DNA from: CAYPJE01 sp964410945
GTDB taxonomy: Bacteria; Fidelibacterota; Marinisomatia; Marinisomatales; TCS56
Assembly (NCBI GenBank): GCA_964410945.1
Contig: CAYPJE010000052.1
Location: forward strand, 1-19,817
Reading direction: 5' to 3'
Length of the DNA: 19,817 nt
The notes below the pieces were generated by a model, which was given only the letters and a program-made list of their open reading frames with translations, made no database searches and was not told the origin of the DNA. A program made the translations under genes and the position numbers. This document shows positions 1-7,479 of this stretch, in pieces; positions within the stretch are counted from its first letter, which is position 1, and each line of letters opens with the position of its first letter.

Positions 1-1011
1 ATATAACATGATAACATATCCAAGATGTTCGCCGGTTCGGCTGGTAAATGGCGATTGTCTGACCTCGTAAATCCGGTCCGGATCATTTAATAATATCTCG
101 CTTGAGCGCCCCGTATTTTTCTCAATCTGGTCGATAAGTCTATGACCATTTGGAAAAACATCAGTAAATGATTCACCCACCAGTTTCTGGTTACCTGACT
201 TTAAAATAATTTCAGCGATTGGGTTCAACTCCAGTATTATGGCCCGTTTATCCAGAACAATCACCCCAATATCAACATCCTTAAAAATCAGATTATGGGC
301 CACCGGAATAACGTCAAGAAAACGGTAGCGGCGCATGATAACCATAAACAGAATACCGACAACCGCAAATGTAAGTGGTGTTGTATCATATGGATGAAGT
401 GGATTATTACCGGTGACGTATAATATATTTGCGCCCAATACAATAATTACAATTGCACCAAGAATGATGCTTTCATTCCGAAACTGCCGCGGCATTTTCA
501 TGATACTGATTATCAGAAGAATTCCACCGGAAATCAGAACCAGATCCGAATAGACAAACCATAGATAGAAGCCAGGACCGTAATCTTTCTGAGTCAGGAC
601 AAGATTATCCTGAATGATAAAATCATACATTCGGTAGAAAATATCGTGTTGTTGGACAAACAGTATCTGCACGAACGTGATGGCTGGAATTATAGATAAA
701 AGACCGATAAACCAGACAGTAAGTGCTTTATCACGTTGTGTGTATACAAATATAAACACCAGCCAAAGTACCGTGGTGGTAACAATACCAAGGTATTCAA
801 CCCTCAACATGGCAAGCTTCCAGGCCAAATCGGTGTGGAAAAATCCCAGGATGTATCCGATAGTCCATATCCCGGCAGAGAAGGTAAAAAAGGAAAATAC
901 GGTTGCACTGCGGACCGGCCGCATGCGCCAGGCCATTATCGACAGTATAAAAGCCACTATCGCGCTGGCGATATATAGCCAAACCATGGGAGTGAATTGC
1001 CATCCAGCCAT
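1..1011 (-). CDS. 7TM sensor protein with PAS domain, probable histidine kinase (3' end outside window)
   Basis: The reading frame is open for 337 codons and runs off the left edge, so only the N-terminal part is visible. Residues 1 to about 225 form seven hydrophobic helices separated by short loops, with a conserved-looking YGPGF motif (residues 148-152). This matches the extracytoplasmic-sensing 7TM domain found at the N-terminus of many histidine kinases and GGDEF proteins. A PAS-like domain follows from about residue 240, with a DVDIGVIVLDKRA segment and an ELNPIAE segment. The ATG at 1011 is preceded by a stop codon five bases upstream that ends a short frame at 1014. The transmitter domain is not in the window, so histidine kinase is the likeliest output, but a diguanylate cyclase is possible. 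The 7TM-PAS architecture is seen directly; the signal sensed is unknown. Confidence 0.8.
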   Translation of the reverse strand, partial: MAGWQFTPMVWLYIASAIVAFILSIMAWRMRPVRSATVFSFFTFSAGIWTIGYILGFFHTDLAWKLAMLRVEYLGIVTTTVLWLVFIFVYTQRDKALTVWFIGLLSIIPAITFVQILFVQQHDIFYRMYDFIIQDNLVLTQKDYGPGFYLWFVYSDLVLISGGILLIISIMKMPRQFRNESIILGAIVIIVLGANILYVTGNNPLHPYDTTPLTFAVVGILFMVIMRRYRFLDVIPVAHNLIFKDVDIGVIVLDKRAIILELNPIAEIILKSGNQKLVGESFTDVFPNGHRLIDQIEKNTGRSSEILLNDPDRIYEVRQSPFTSRTGEHLGYVIMLY

Positions 1012-1013
1012 AA

Positions 1014-1166
1014 TCAATCCGGTTTATGTGCTAATAAGTGCAGGAATCGCACAACCTGCACCAGATATCCCTTCTTTATCAAGGTATTAAGTTTATCCTC
1101 CGCAACGACTGGATCGAGTCGTACATTAAACTTAAGCTTATATCCATTGGATTTACAATATTTCAC
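1014..1166 (-). CDS. possible small protein, 50 residues, unknown function
   Basis: A minus-strand frame starting with GTG at 1166 encodes 50 residues and ends with TGA at 1014, leaving two bases before the ATG of the 7TM sensor. The product is basic and looks like real protein, with segments such as KYCKSNGYKLKFNVRLDP and AEDKLNTLIKKGYLVQV. It has no signal peptide. There is no good ribosome binding site before the GTG. A frame starting with ATG CAG at 1186 runs into a stop just upstream, and joining it to this frame would need a shift, so this may be the remnant of a slightly longer gene. I do not recognise the family. The tight spacing to the next gene is the main reason to keep it. Confidence 0.35.
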   Translation of the reverse strand: MKYCKSNGYKLKFNVRLDPVVAEDKLNTLIKKGYLVQVVRFLHLLAHKPD

Positions 1167-1226
1167 CAGCTTAACTAACTAGTATCTGCATAAACGGGGA
1201 TGGAAGGAATTTAATATCAGTTCAAA

Positions 1227-1255
1227 CCTGGTCCACCCGTCTGGCCGCGGACAGG
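1227..1255 (-). terminator. weak stem-loop after the methyltransferase gene
   Basis: Eight bases past the methyltransferase stop codon the minus strand can form CCTGTCC paired with GGA(C)CAGG around a GC-rich loop, followed by only three T residues. The stem has a bulge. It could end the C_GCAxxG/methyltransferase transcript, but the poor T tract makes this weak. Confidence 0.25.
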
Positions 1256-1263
1256 CTCTGGTT

Positions 1264-1950
1264 TCAGGCTTTGATACCCAAAACCACATCAACCGGTAAT
1301 CCCCACATTTTCATTTTCCTGGTTTCAACTATTTGAAACCCGTTCTCCATCATGGATTCGGACACATAAATCGGCCGGCAATCAAAATAGTTAGGAAAGT
1401 GTCGGTGTGCCCACTCATACAACCTCACTGCCAGACTGTCCACCTCATCCTTTGCCATGGATACTATTACCATGCGTCCACCGGTTCGCAGGACACGCCT
1501 GCATTCCTGCAATACAATCGGGATTTCCGGTGTATCGAATAACTCCAGGGTATAACCGGAAAAAACAGCATCGAAAACCTGATCTTCAAAAGGCAGGCTG
1601 GTTGCATCTCCAAGGCACAATGTCACCTGATTGGCCAGTCCGTCCTGCTCAAGGCGGCCCTGAGTAATTTCATACATTCCTTCAGAAATATCTATGCCGG
1701 TGACCCGGCCGTCATCCCCAGCGGATTGCGCCAATTCAGCAATACTTTTACCGGTTCCAAAACCAATATCCAATATTTTTTCAGCGGGAGAAGCATTTAA
1801 TAGCTCCAATCCGCTTTTAACAAATTTCCACTCGCTGGATCCGGCAATCAGGTCATACCATTTACTCAGACGGTTGTAGCTTGCCCTGGCAACTGCTTTC
1901 GACCGGGTAACACGGCTGATCTTGGAATCATCATTCGATATGGTCATCAT
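1264..1950 (-). CDS. class I SAM-dependent methyltransferase
   Basis: This 228-residue cytoplasmic protein has the Rossmann-type methyltransferase fold. SAM-binding motif I is ILDIGFGTG at residues 59-67, the acidic motif II residue is D87 in VTGIDIS, and LGDATSLPF near residue 115 corresponds to the adenine-contacting motif. The N-terminal segment YNRLSKWYDLI resembles UbiE/methyltransferase-11 family members. The start is one of two adjacent ATG codons at 1950 and 1947, and it overlaps the end of the upstream C_GCAxxG_C_C gene by about 20 bases, implying translational coupling. The substrate cannot be told from the sequence. The partner suggests a redox- or metal-related small-molecule or protein substrate, but that is only inference. 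Confidence 0.85.
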   Translation of the reverse strand: MMTISNDDSKISRVTRSKAVARASYNRLSKWYDLIAGSSEWKFVKSGLELLNASPAEKILDIGFGTGKSIAELAQSAGDDGRVTGIDISEGMYEITQGRLEQDGLANQVTLCLGDATSLPFEDQVFDAVFSGYTLELFDTPEIPIVLQECRRVLRTGGRMVIVSMAKDEVDSLAVRLYEWAHRHFPNYFDCRPIYVSESMMENGFQIVETRKMKMWGLPVDVVLGIKA

Positions 1951-2818
1951 CCGGCCAGTTGGCCCCTTCCGCGGCCAGCACCTCTATTAATTCTGCACAA
2001 CCGCCATTACAGACATAGGCCGCATGATCTTCTACACTATCAAAATTCCTGCCAACAATTTTGGAACATTCAAATTCATAATCCGACTTTTTCAGGAACC
2101 GTTCCAGAAGGCTGTCAAATTTCTTATTCAGGGTTTCATCCTTCCAGAAATCTTTGATTGCATTAGCCGCTTTAAGTTTCATCCCCATGATCCAGATTGC
2201 AGCTCCTAAAGCTCCGCAGGCGCCACCACACAGGCCGATTCCACCAGCCAAACCGGCTGCCATCACTACCTGTCTTTCAGATACACCCATTTTTTCCGCC
2301 AGGAGCGCCGCACAACTGACCGGTGCAGACGGTACTTCAATATTCTCTTCCGAAAGGGCAGCCTCAATATCTTCAAATGCCAGCGGGGCATATTTCGCCG
2401 CCATACGAAAGCAGCCTATGGATCCCCCCTTCAGCAGGAAATAGGTTATCATCTGCAGTGTTGATGATGTATTATCGATCTCTGTTATTTCATAACAGTT
2501 TATCTCGCCACTATATTCCTGAAAGGAATCCACTATTCCCTGTGCTGCCAGAAGCGCCCTTGTTTCGGCTTCCGGTCCGGAACCATACAGTTGATAAGCC
2601 TGTGCCCCGGCGGCCAGGGCCGCTCCCCAGATCATTCCACACTGGTAACCGTGTTGCTTGATTCCTCCTGCGAACGGCGCCGTGGCATTTTCTTCCGGCA
2701 TCAGCGGATTGTCATAAACACGGTTGATAACATTAATCAGCGTTTCCGAGCAGGCACCAACCTTGAAAAATGATAAAGTGGTTCCCAGGGCGGTTATTTT
2801 ATTTTTTGAATCGGCCAT
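1931..2818 (-). CDS. C_GCAxxG_C_C family redox protein with duplicated domain
   Basis: The protein belongs to the C_GCAxxG_C_C family, putative redox-active cysteine proteins of unknown biochemical role. Numbering from the ATG at 2818 (295 residues), the C-terminal half has the family signature: C169, then GLCGGACGALG with C197 and C201, then C251, C270 and C274. The N-terminal half repeats the pattern in degenerate form with C23, FAGGI...QCGMIWGAALAAG with C60, C110-equivalent C108, and C136. Family members are usually single-domain and roughly half this length, so this is a tandem duplication or fusion. The ATG at 2818 is preferred over a GTG two codons upstream because AAGG lies seven bases before it. 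There is no signal peptide. It overlaps the methyltransferase gene downstream. Confidence 0.8.
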   Translation of the reverse strand: MADSKNKITALGTTLSFFKVGACSETLINVINRVYDNPLMPEENATAPFAGGIKQHGYQCGMIWGAALAAGAQAYQLYGSGPEAETRALLAAQGIVDSFQEYSGEINCYEITEIDNTSSTLQMITYFLLKGGSIGCFRMAAKYAPLAFEDIEAALSEENIEVPSAPVSCAALLAEKMGVSERQVVMAAGLAGGIGLCGGACGALGAAIWIMGMKLKAANAIKDFWKDETLNKKFDSLLERFLKKSDYEFECSKIVGRNFDSVEDHAAYVCNGGCAELIEVLAAEGANWPDDDHIE

Positions 2819-3132
2819 TACCACACCTTCAATTGATCATACTGAATAAGGCAACTTGGTGAAATCCGGGAAAAAATGCAAGTCCGGTTTCAGCTTATAA
2901 TATAATTGTTATTGTTGAATAAATTCATAAGCTTATGCAAGCCATGTATACTGTTTCACTATCGAACTTTGGATATGTTTAATGGGCCAGGTGCTGAAAT
3001 TGGCCGGAAAACCGAACCACTGGAATTTGAGTTATTTGATGATTTATCGGCTGCCCTGGAGTGGCAGGGTGTAGAACAATAATAATCCGGACCTAAATAA
3101 TCACCTCTGTAACATTTTTGACAACCGCCCTG
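2819..3132. other. 314-bp intergenic region
   Basis: This gap separates the asparaginase stop from the C_GCAxxG_C_C start. Its left part, 2880-2960, is AT-rich and probably holds the promoter of the minus-strand C_GCAxxG_C_C gene, although no box matches consensus well. A short plus-strand open frame lies in the right part and is listed separately. No clear terminator hairpin follows the asparaginase gene. Confidence 0.5.
2906..3082 (+). pseudogene. possible gene remnant on the plus strand
   Basis: A plus-strand frame is open from 2906 to the TAA at 3082. From the only internal ATG, at 2975, it gives 35 residues ending in EFELFDDLSAALEWQGVEQ. That tail resembles the C-terminal helix of small STAS/SpoIIAA-like proteins (acidic residues then a DLxxALxW pattern), but the match is from memory and short. 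No convincing start or ribosome binding site is present. It is the only plus-strand frame in the window that looks protein-like and does not shadow a real gene, so it may be a decayed gene end. Confidence 0.2.
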
Positions 3133-4143
3133 TTAATCGGCATAAATTTTTACTACTGGCTCCTCATTGTTTAAGTAGTATCCCCGGTACATTCCCTCGG
3201 TATTGAAAACCATGGCGATGTTACCCTCTTTATCAATACCGATCATCCCGCCAGTACCGCCTAATGCCCCGATTTGATTGTTTAGAACCAATGACAGAGC
3301 CTCCGATAGTGAATACCCGCCATGCTCCATCGCGGAAGAAACATTGTGGGCAGCAACGGTACGCATGAAATACTCGCCGGTACCGGTAGCTGATACAGCA
3401 CAGGTGTTGTTGTTAGCATAATTACCCGCGCCGATAATTGGTGAATCACCGATGCGCCCAAACCGTTTATTGGTCAATCCACCGGTCGAGGTTGCCGCAG
3501 CCAGGTTACCGTGACGGTCCAGGGCCACGGCTCCTACTGTGCCATGCTTTTCACTTTGATCCACAGCTTTCTGGCGGGCCTTTTGCAGGGACTGCCAGCG
3601 CCGCTCAGTAAAAAAATAGTCTGCTTCCACAAATTCCAAGTCATGCTCACTGGCAAAAGTCTCGGCCCCGCCACCATATAGTAGAACATGATGTGATTCA
3701 TCCATGACCATTCGGGCAGCCTTGATCGGATTTTTAAGATGCCTGACACCCGAAACTGCTCCGGCCTGTAGTGATTTACCATCCATAATCGAAGCATCCA
3801 GCTCATTCTTACCCGCCGAGTTGAAGACAGCACCTTTACCGGCGTTAAACAGGTATGAATCCTCGAGTACCACCAGCGTGGCTTCGACTGCGTCAACACT
3901 GGAACCTCCCGACGCAATTATTGCATACCCGGTATTCAATGCTTGTTCCAGAACCATCCGGTATTCAAGCTCCATTTCCTGACTTAGATTTTCCCGTGTA
4001 ATTGTACCGGCCCCACCATGGATTACAATCCCGAATCGGTGTGTTGTACTGCTTTTATCACAAGAAATTAATAAAAGCAATAGGGTGATCAGCGCCAACC
4101 ACCCGACTCTTGGCAATCTATTAGATCCTATTAAGAAATTCAT
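3133..4143 (-). CDS. isoaspartyl peptidase/L-asparaginase, Ntn-hydrolase family (peptidase T2), lipoprotein
   Basis: This 336-residue protein is a plant-type asparaginase that cleaves L-asparagine and beta-aspartyl (isoaspartyl) dipeptides. It is made as a precursor that cuts itself before a threonine nucleophile. The nucleophile is T202 in HGTVGAVA, and the substrate-binding elements RIGDSPIIGAG (230-240) and TGTGE (253-257) are intact. IHGGAGT near residue 41 is the usual N-terminal motif. Residues 1-28 are a lipoprotein signal with a run of leucines and lipobox LISC (C28), so the mature enzyme should be membrane-anchored and outside the cytoplasm. GGAGG lies four bases before the ATG. It follows the GntR gene after 222 bp and probably has its own promoter. 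Its role may be salvage of amino acids from damaged peptides. Confidence 0.93.
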   Translation of the reverse strand: MNFLIGSNRLPRVGWLALITLLLLLISCDKSSTTHRFGIVIHGGAGTITRENLSQEMELEYRMVLEQALNTGYAIIASGGSSVDAVEATLVVLEDSYLFNAGKGAVFNSAGKNELDASIMDGKSLQAGAVSGVRHLKNPIKAARMVMDESHHVLLYGGGAETFASEHDLEFVEADYFFTERRWQSLQKARQKAVDQSEKHGTVGAVALDRHGNLAAATSTGGLTNKRFGRIGDSPIIGAGNYANNNTCAVSATGTGEYFMRTVAAHNVSSAMEHGGYSLSEALSLVLNNQIGALGGTGGMIGIDKEGNIAMVFNTEGMYRGYYLNNEEPVVKIYAD

Positions 4144-4280
4144 AATCCCTCCACTTAGCTAGGTAATGTATGCAAAATAATATATACCGTTAAAACCGGC
4201 ATTTGTGCACAACAGAGCTCTTATAAATTAAGGTGATCCGTTGAAATCTGGATGATAACAGTACAATAAAATCGATGAGG

Positions 4281-4318
4281 GCCAGCCAGGTAATCCGAAC
4301 CTGATTACTAATGCTGGC
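4281..4318 (-). terminator. two-tier stem-loop after the GntR gene
   Basis: Outer arms GCCAGC (4281-4286) and GCTGGC (4313-4318) enclose inner arms GTAATC (4290-4295) and GATTAC (4303-4308). On the minus strand the structure is followed about ten bases later by ATTTTATTG, not directly by a T run. It lies 48 bases past the GntR stop and is the best candidate for the 3' end of the eleven-gene run, though a protein-binding role is possible. Confidence 0.35.
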
Positions 4319-4365
4319 AAATCAGTGAATGATAGTATTGACCGTCGCCTGGTTCCAATGAATAA

Positions 4366-5121
4366 TCACTCAAGATCTATCGCAAACTCACTGATATCTC
4401 CCCGCAGGATGGTTTTTACCAGTTCTATAACGGTACCATCAGTACACCGGCTGATTCGCTCCACCAGGAAAACAGCGTCACCCTTTGAGATACCCAGTTG
4501 CTGGGCCTCATAATCATCGGCATTGACCACCCGTAATGTCTCTGCTCCCGAGCCTACTTCCAATCCGTATTCATTCTTAAGCGTTTTGAATAATGATCCA
4601 TCGGGTACCAATTTTCCCTGTAATCCCGGCACCAGATCGTGGGGAAGATAGGAGGTCATCAGTGCCGCTGGTATTTCATCCACCAGCCTGATCCGCTGGA
4701 TCGCAGTGACCTGGTCGCCCTCCTTAATTCCCAGTAATCTTGAGATATGTTGAGATGCTTTCTGCACCCTGGAAAAATTCAATATACTTCGGGTCTCTTT
4801 GGTCAATCCGATAATCTCAGCAGAAAAACTAAGTTTGGCCGTGATACTGTAAGTGATCTGTTTATCAGAAACAAAGGTCCCCCGACCCTGAACCCGGTAG
4901 GCCATACCCTTATCAACAATTGCTTTCAATGCTTTCTGCGCTGTATTCCGGCTAACTCCAAAGTGGCTACTGAGTTCATTTTCGGATGGTAGCCGGTCAT
5001 AGGGTTTATAGATACCATCTGCAATCCACTCCGATAGTGCTTCCTGCAGCTGATAATAAATCGGAATTATTCCGTTCCGGTTAAATTCTGTCTGTTCTAA
5101 TATCTTCTTTTTATCTTCCAA
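4366..5121 (-). CDS. GntR/HutC-family transcriptional regulator (winged HTH plus UTRA domain)
   Basis: The 251-residue protein has an N-terminal winged helix (about residues 14-83), with family landmarks IPIYYQL, RLPSENELSSHFGVSRNTAQKAL and the wing GRGTF. A UTRA effector-binding domain follows from about residue 90 to the end. UTRA regulators bind small molecules such as sugar phosphates, amino-acid derivatives or nucleoside-like compounds. The start is a TTG at 5121: a stop codon lies in frame three codons upstream and no ATG occurs before the HTH, so TTG is close to forced. GAGG about ten bases upstream can serve as ribosome binding site. It is the last gene of the run, 23 bases after the phosphoesterase, and probably controls it. 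A palindrome at 18322-18347 is a candidate target. Confidence 0.92.
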   Translation of the reverse strand: MEDKKKILEQTEFNRNGIIPIYYQLQEALSEWIADGIYKPYDRLPSENELSSHFGVSRNTAQKALKAIVDKGMAYRVQGRGTFVSDKQITYSITAKLSFSAEIIGLTKETRSILNFSRVQKASQHISRLLGIKEGDQVTAIQRIRLVDEIPAALMTSYLPHDLVPGLQGKLVPDGSLFKTLKNEYGLEVGSGAETLRVVNADDYEAQQLGISKGDAVFLVERISRCTDGTVIELVKTILRGDISEFAIDLE

Positions 5122-5144
5122 ACCAGTTCATCCTCAATCTACTC

Positions 5145-6524
5145 TTATTCGATTAATTCTTTTTCTCCGTGGACCGGAAACATGACTTTTCCAGAAATCC
5201 AGCGGGGTCGGCTGTCGGTAAATGACATTTTTATGTCCACACCAATAGTTTTATCAGCACCATTTTTTTTAGCTAAAAGATCGGCCTCCCAGATGACCGG
5301 TTGAGTAAACCAGTGACCACTACTGGCATAATTGGCCCAACCACACCTGGTTCCCGGGGGAAGTATAATTCCATTTTCACCAGTTCGACTCCAGTTTCCC
5401 ACCCATCTCGGAGCATTAAGAATCTGACCAAGCGGTTGGATTGAGACTTCCACAGGAACATCGATCGGATTAGCAATCGATTCAATAGTTAAAACTGTTG
5501 AATCTTGATCTTTGGAACCTACAGAAAATAATTTCTGGCCATAGCTGACCAGATGCTCATCACCGTATACATTGCTGATAGTTGTTGATAAGGCCTGAAT
5601 CCTGTCCATTGAACGGCGGGAAGTACGTTCCAGGACCGTATCGCTGAATACTTCCCTGAGTTCGTATTCCATAATCGAATCACCGGCTATCGTTAATAAT
5701 CCATATTGCTGACAACCACCCGACTCGGCATCAGCCTGTTTAATCGCACCGCCTGTTGCACCAACCACCAGATAATTTATTCCGTCAATCACACCATCAT
5801 CCTGGTCATAATGATAGTGTCCGGCAATCACCGCTACAACCGGATATTCCCGTAAAACCGCGTGCACACGGTACCAGTTTGACCACGAATACCAGTGGGG
5901 GTGGTGTACAATTACTACAACTCCATCAGCGGATTTACTATTTTCCAGATCCGCGCGGAGCCAATCCAACTGTTTCTCAGAAATCTGGTTCAGAAATATT
6001 GACCCCCAGCGGGGATCGGAATGCAACACTTCCAGTGAATACAGAAAAACCAGGTGGTAATCCTTGAAATCAATCGAATAATACAACTTGTCACCAATCG
6101 GCAGGCCAGCTTGCGAACAGAGGTCCTTGAACCTGGTTTCGTTTGATCGATCATTCGATCCCGGCATAAAACCAGCCGGATTCACATCATGATCCCCGGC
6201 GGTTAAATACCAGGGGATACCAACCGAAGCCATAATACTTCTGGCACGCTCAAAATCCCGTTGATATTCATCTGGGTCAGCCACTTGACTCTCAGTAATA
6301 TCGCCTACGTGCACCAGCAGATCGGGAGAATGACGCTGCATCTGATGGGCGGCCTGGGCCATTATGGCATAGCTTGAATCAAGATCATAGCTGCCTGTCT
6401 GATCTCCCATTATGGCAATTTTAAGCGGCTGTGGTTCTGGCGAACAACTCCATAGGCCCATAAGGTAAATTGTACCAACCAGTACTGGGAATAGCAGTTT
6501 AATTATCAGTTGATGTAACTTCAT
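5145..6524 (-). CDS. calcineurin-like metallophosphoesterase, lipoprotein
   Basis: This 459-residue protein has the binuclear-metal phosphoesterase motifs: GD at 40-41 (GDQTG), VHVGD at 71-75, AGDHD at 109-113, HHPH at 207-210 and AGHYH at 234-238. In the usual GNHD motif the asparagine is replaced by aspartate (D111). Residues 1-27 are a lipoprotein signal with lipobox LWSC, so it should act in the periplasm or at a membrane surface. About 200 residues after the catalytic domain have no motif I recognise and may form a beta-sandwich. Substrates in this family include cyclic nucleotides, nucleotides and phosphomonoesters. Among nucleoside-handling genes a nucleotidase-like role, releasing phosphate before uptake, is a reasonable guess. 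It is 22 bases downstream of the EamA gene and has only a poor ribosome binding site. Confidence 0.88.
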   Translation of the reverse strand: MKLHQLIIKLLFPVLVGTIYLMGLWSCSPEPQPLKIAIMGDQTGSYDLDSSYAIMAQAAHQMQRHSPDLLVHVGDITESQVADPDEYQRDFERARSIMASVGIPWYLTAGDHDVNPAGFMPGSNDRSNETRFKDLCSQAGLPIGDKLYYSIDFKDYHLVFLYSLEVLHSDPRWGSIFLNQISEKQLDWLRADLENSKSADGVVVIVHHPHWYSWSNWYRVHAVLREYPVVAVIAGHYHYDQDDGVIDGINYLVVGATGGAIKQADAESGGCQQYGLLTIAGDSIMEYELREVFSDTVLERTSRRSMDRIQALSTTISNVYGDEHLVSYGQKLFSVGSKDQDSTVLTIESIANPIDVPVEVSIQPLGQILNAPRWVGNWSRTGENGIILPPGTRCGWANYASSGHWFTQPVIWEADLLAKKNGADKTIGVDIKMSFTDSRPRWISGKVMFPVHGEKELIE

Positions 6525-6546
6525 TAATGACTGTTAAGTCTGATTA

Positions 6547-7467
6547 CTAAAGATTTGCCAGCAGAACTGCAAGGAGTCCGAACCCTACCGTTCCCCACCA
6601 ACTGGGTTTCATGGATTCACCAAAGAAAACTACCGATGCTATCACACCACCCAGAATGGTTATCATACCATTGATGGTAAACAGCAAACCGGCCGGGAGT
6701 GGCATGCATATCTTGATCAGCAACAAACCCGATATTGAACCGCCAGCAGCCATGATTCCTAACCAGGCCAGGTCGGAATAGCGCTGGGGAACAGCTTTTT
6801 GGATCCAGGCAGTAAACCCGGAAAAAACAGCCAGACTGCTGTACATCAGGAAATAGATGGGGGGTAAATATTTCATCAGGAAGGTGGCCTGACTACCATC
6901 ACCGATTGTCCGAGTACCCAGATCTTTCAGCACAACAAAAACCAGGCTGTTACCAATCAATACCAGCAGAAGCAGGCCGCCATAAACCATTTTAATCCGC
7001 AGACTGCGCTGGCGGTCATCGGCAGTTTCGGGCGTGGTACTGCCGGTCTGCGAAGCAAAGACTACACAGATCACAGCAGCCAGCAGGGCGGCATAGCCAG
7101 TCAGGCTGATACCTTCGGAAAAGACTAGTGCCGAATAGATGATTACTGGTAAAAAAGTCAGATTCATGGCTGACCACAAAGGAGATAAAGGACCTTTTGT
7201 GAGGCAAATCCTGACCAGATGCATGGCTCCGATCTGACCAGCGGTTGTCAGCAGTGCCAGAATCCAGACAAAAGTCGGCAGTTCCCCGAAATCGCTCCAA
7301 TTCACCTGGACCCCAAAGAACAGGGCGCCGGCAATACCCATACACATGGATATATGCAGGGGAATAACACCGCGGTTTTGACCGATCCGGAAACTGATAC
7401 CAATTAATGACAGGCAAATTCCGGATAATCCCGCCAGTAAAACCAATCCGATGGAAGAATCACTCAT
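6547..7467 (-). CDS. EamA/DMT-superfamily inner-membrane transporter
   Basis: The 306-residue product is almost wholly hydrophobic, with about ten transmembrane segments in two halves, as expected for the drug/metabolite transporter superfamily. The halves join near residue 150, where a short hydrophilic loop (about 145-155) lies before the second set. Glycine- and proline-rich helix ends such as GPLSPLWSAMNLTFLPVI are typical. The ATG at 7467 has GAGG five bases upstream. It lies 12 bases after the CNT transporter gene. DMT proteins carry purines, amino acids, nucleotide sugars or drugs, often as exporters, and the sequence does not settle the substrate. Context suggests it moves a product or a co-substrate of the same pathway. 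Confidence 0.85.
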   Translation of the reverse strand: MSDSSIGLVLLAGLSGICLSLIGISFRIGQNRGVIPLHISMCMGIAGALFFGVQVNWSDFGELPTFVWILALLTTAGQIGAMHLVRICLTKGPLSPLWSAMNLTFLPVIIYSALVFSEGISLTGYAALLAAVICVVFASQTGSTTPETADDRQRSLRIKMVYGGLLLLVLIGNSLVFVVLKDLGTRTIGDGSQATFLMKYLPPIYFLMYSSLAVFSGFTAWIQKAVPQRYSDLAWLGIMAAGGSISGLLLIKICMPLPAGLLFTINGMITILGGVIASVVFFGESMKPSWWGTVGFGLLAVLLANL

Positions 7468-7479
7468 AACAACCTCACA

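Noticed and set aside
677..1182. Plus-strand open frames opposite the sensor gene
   Set aside because: They lie antisense to a frame with clear 7TM and PAS motifs, and their translations show no protein-like pattern.
4203..4212. TTGTGCACAA palindrome as a second GntR operator
   Set aside because: The half-sites are spaced differently from the palindrome at 18322-18347 and lack its flanking bases, so it is not a convincing second copy.
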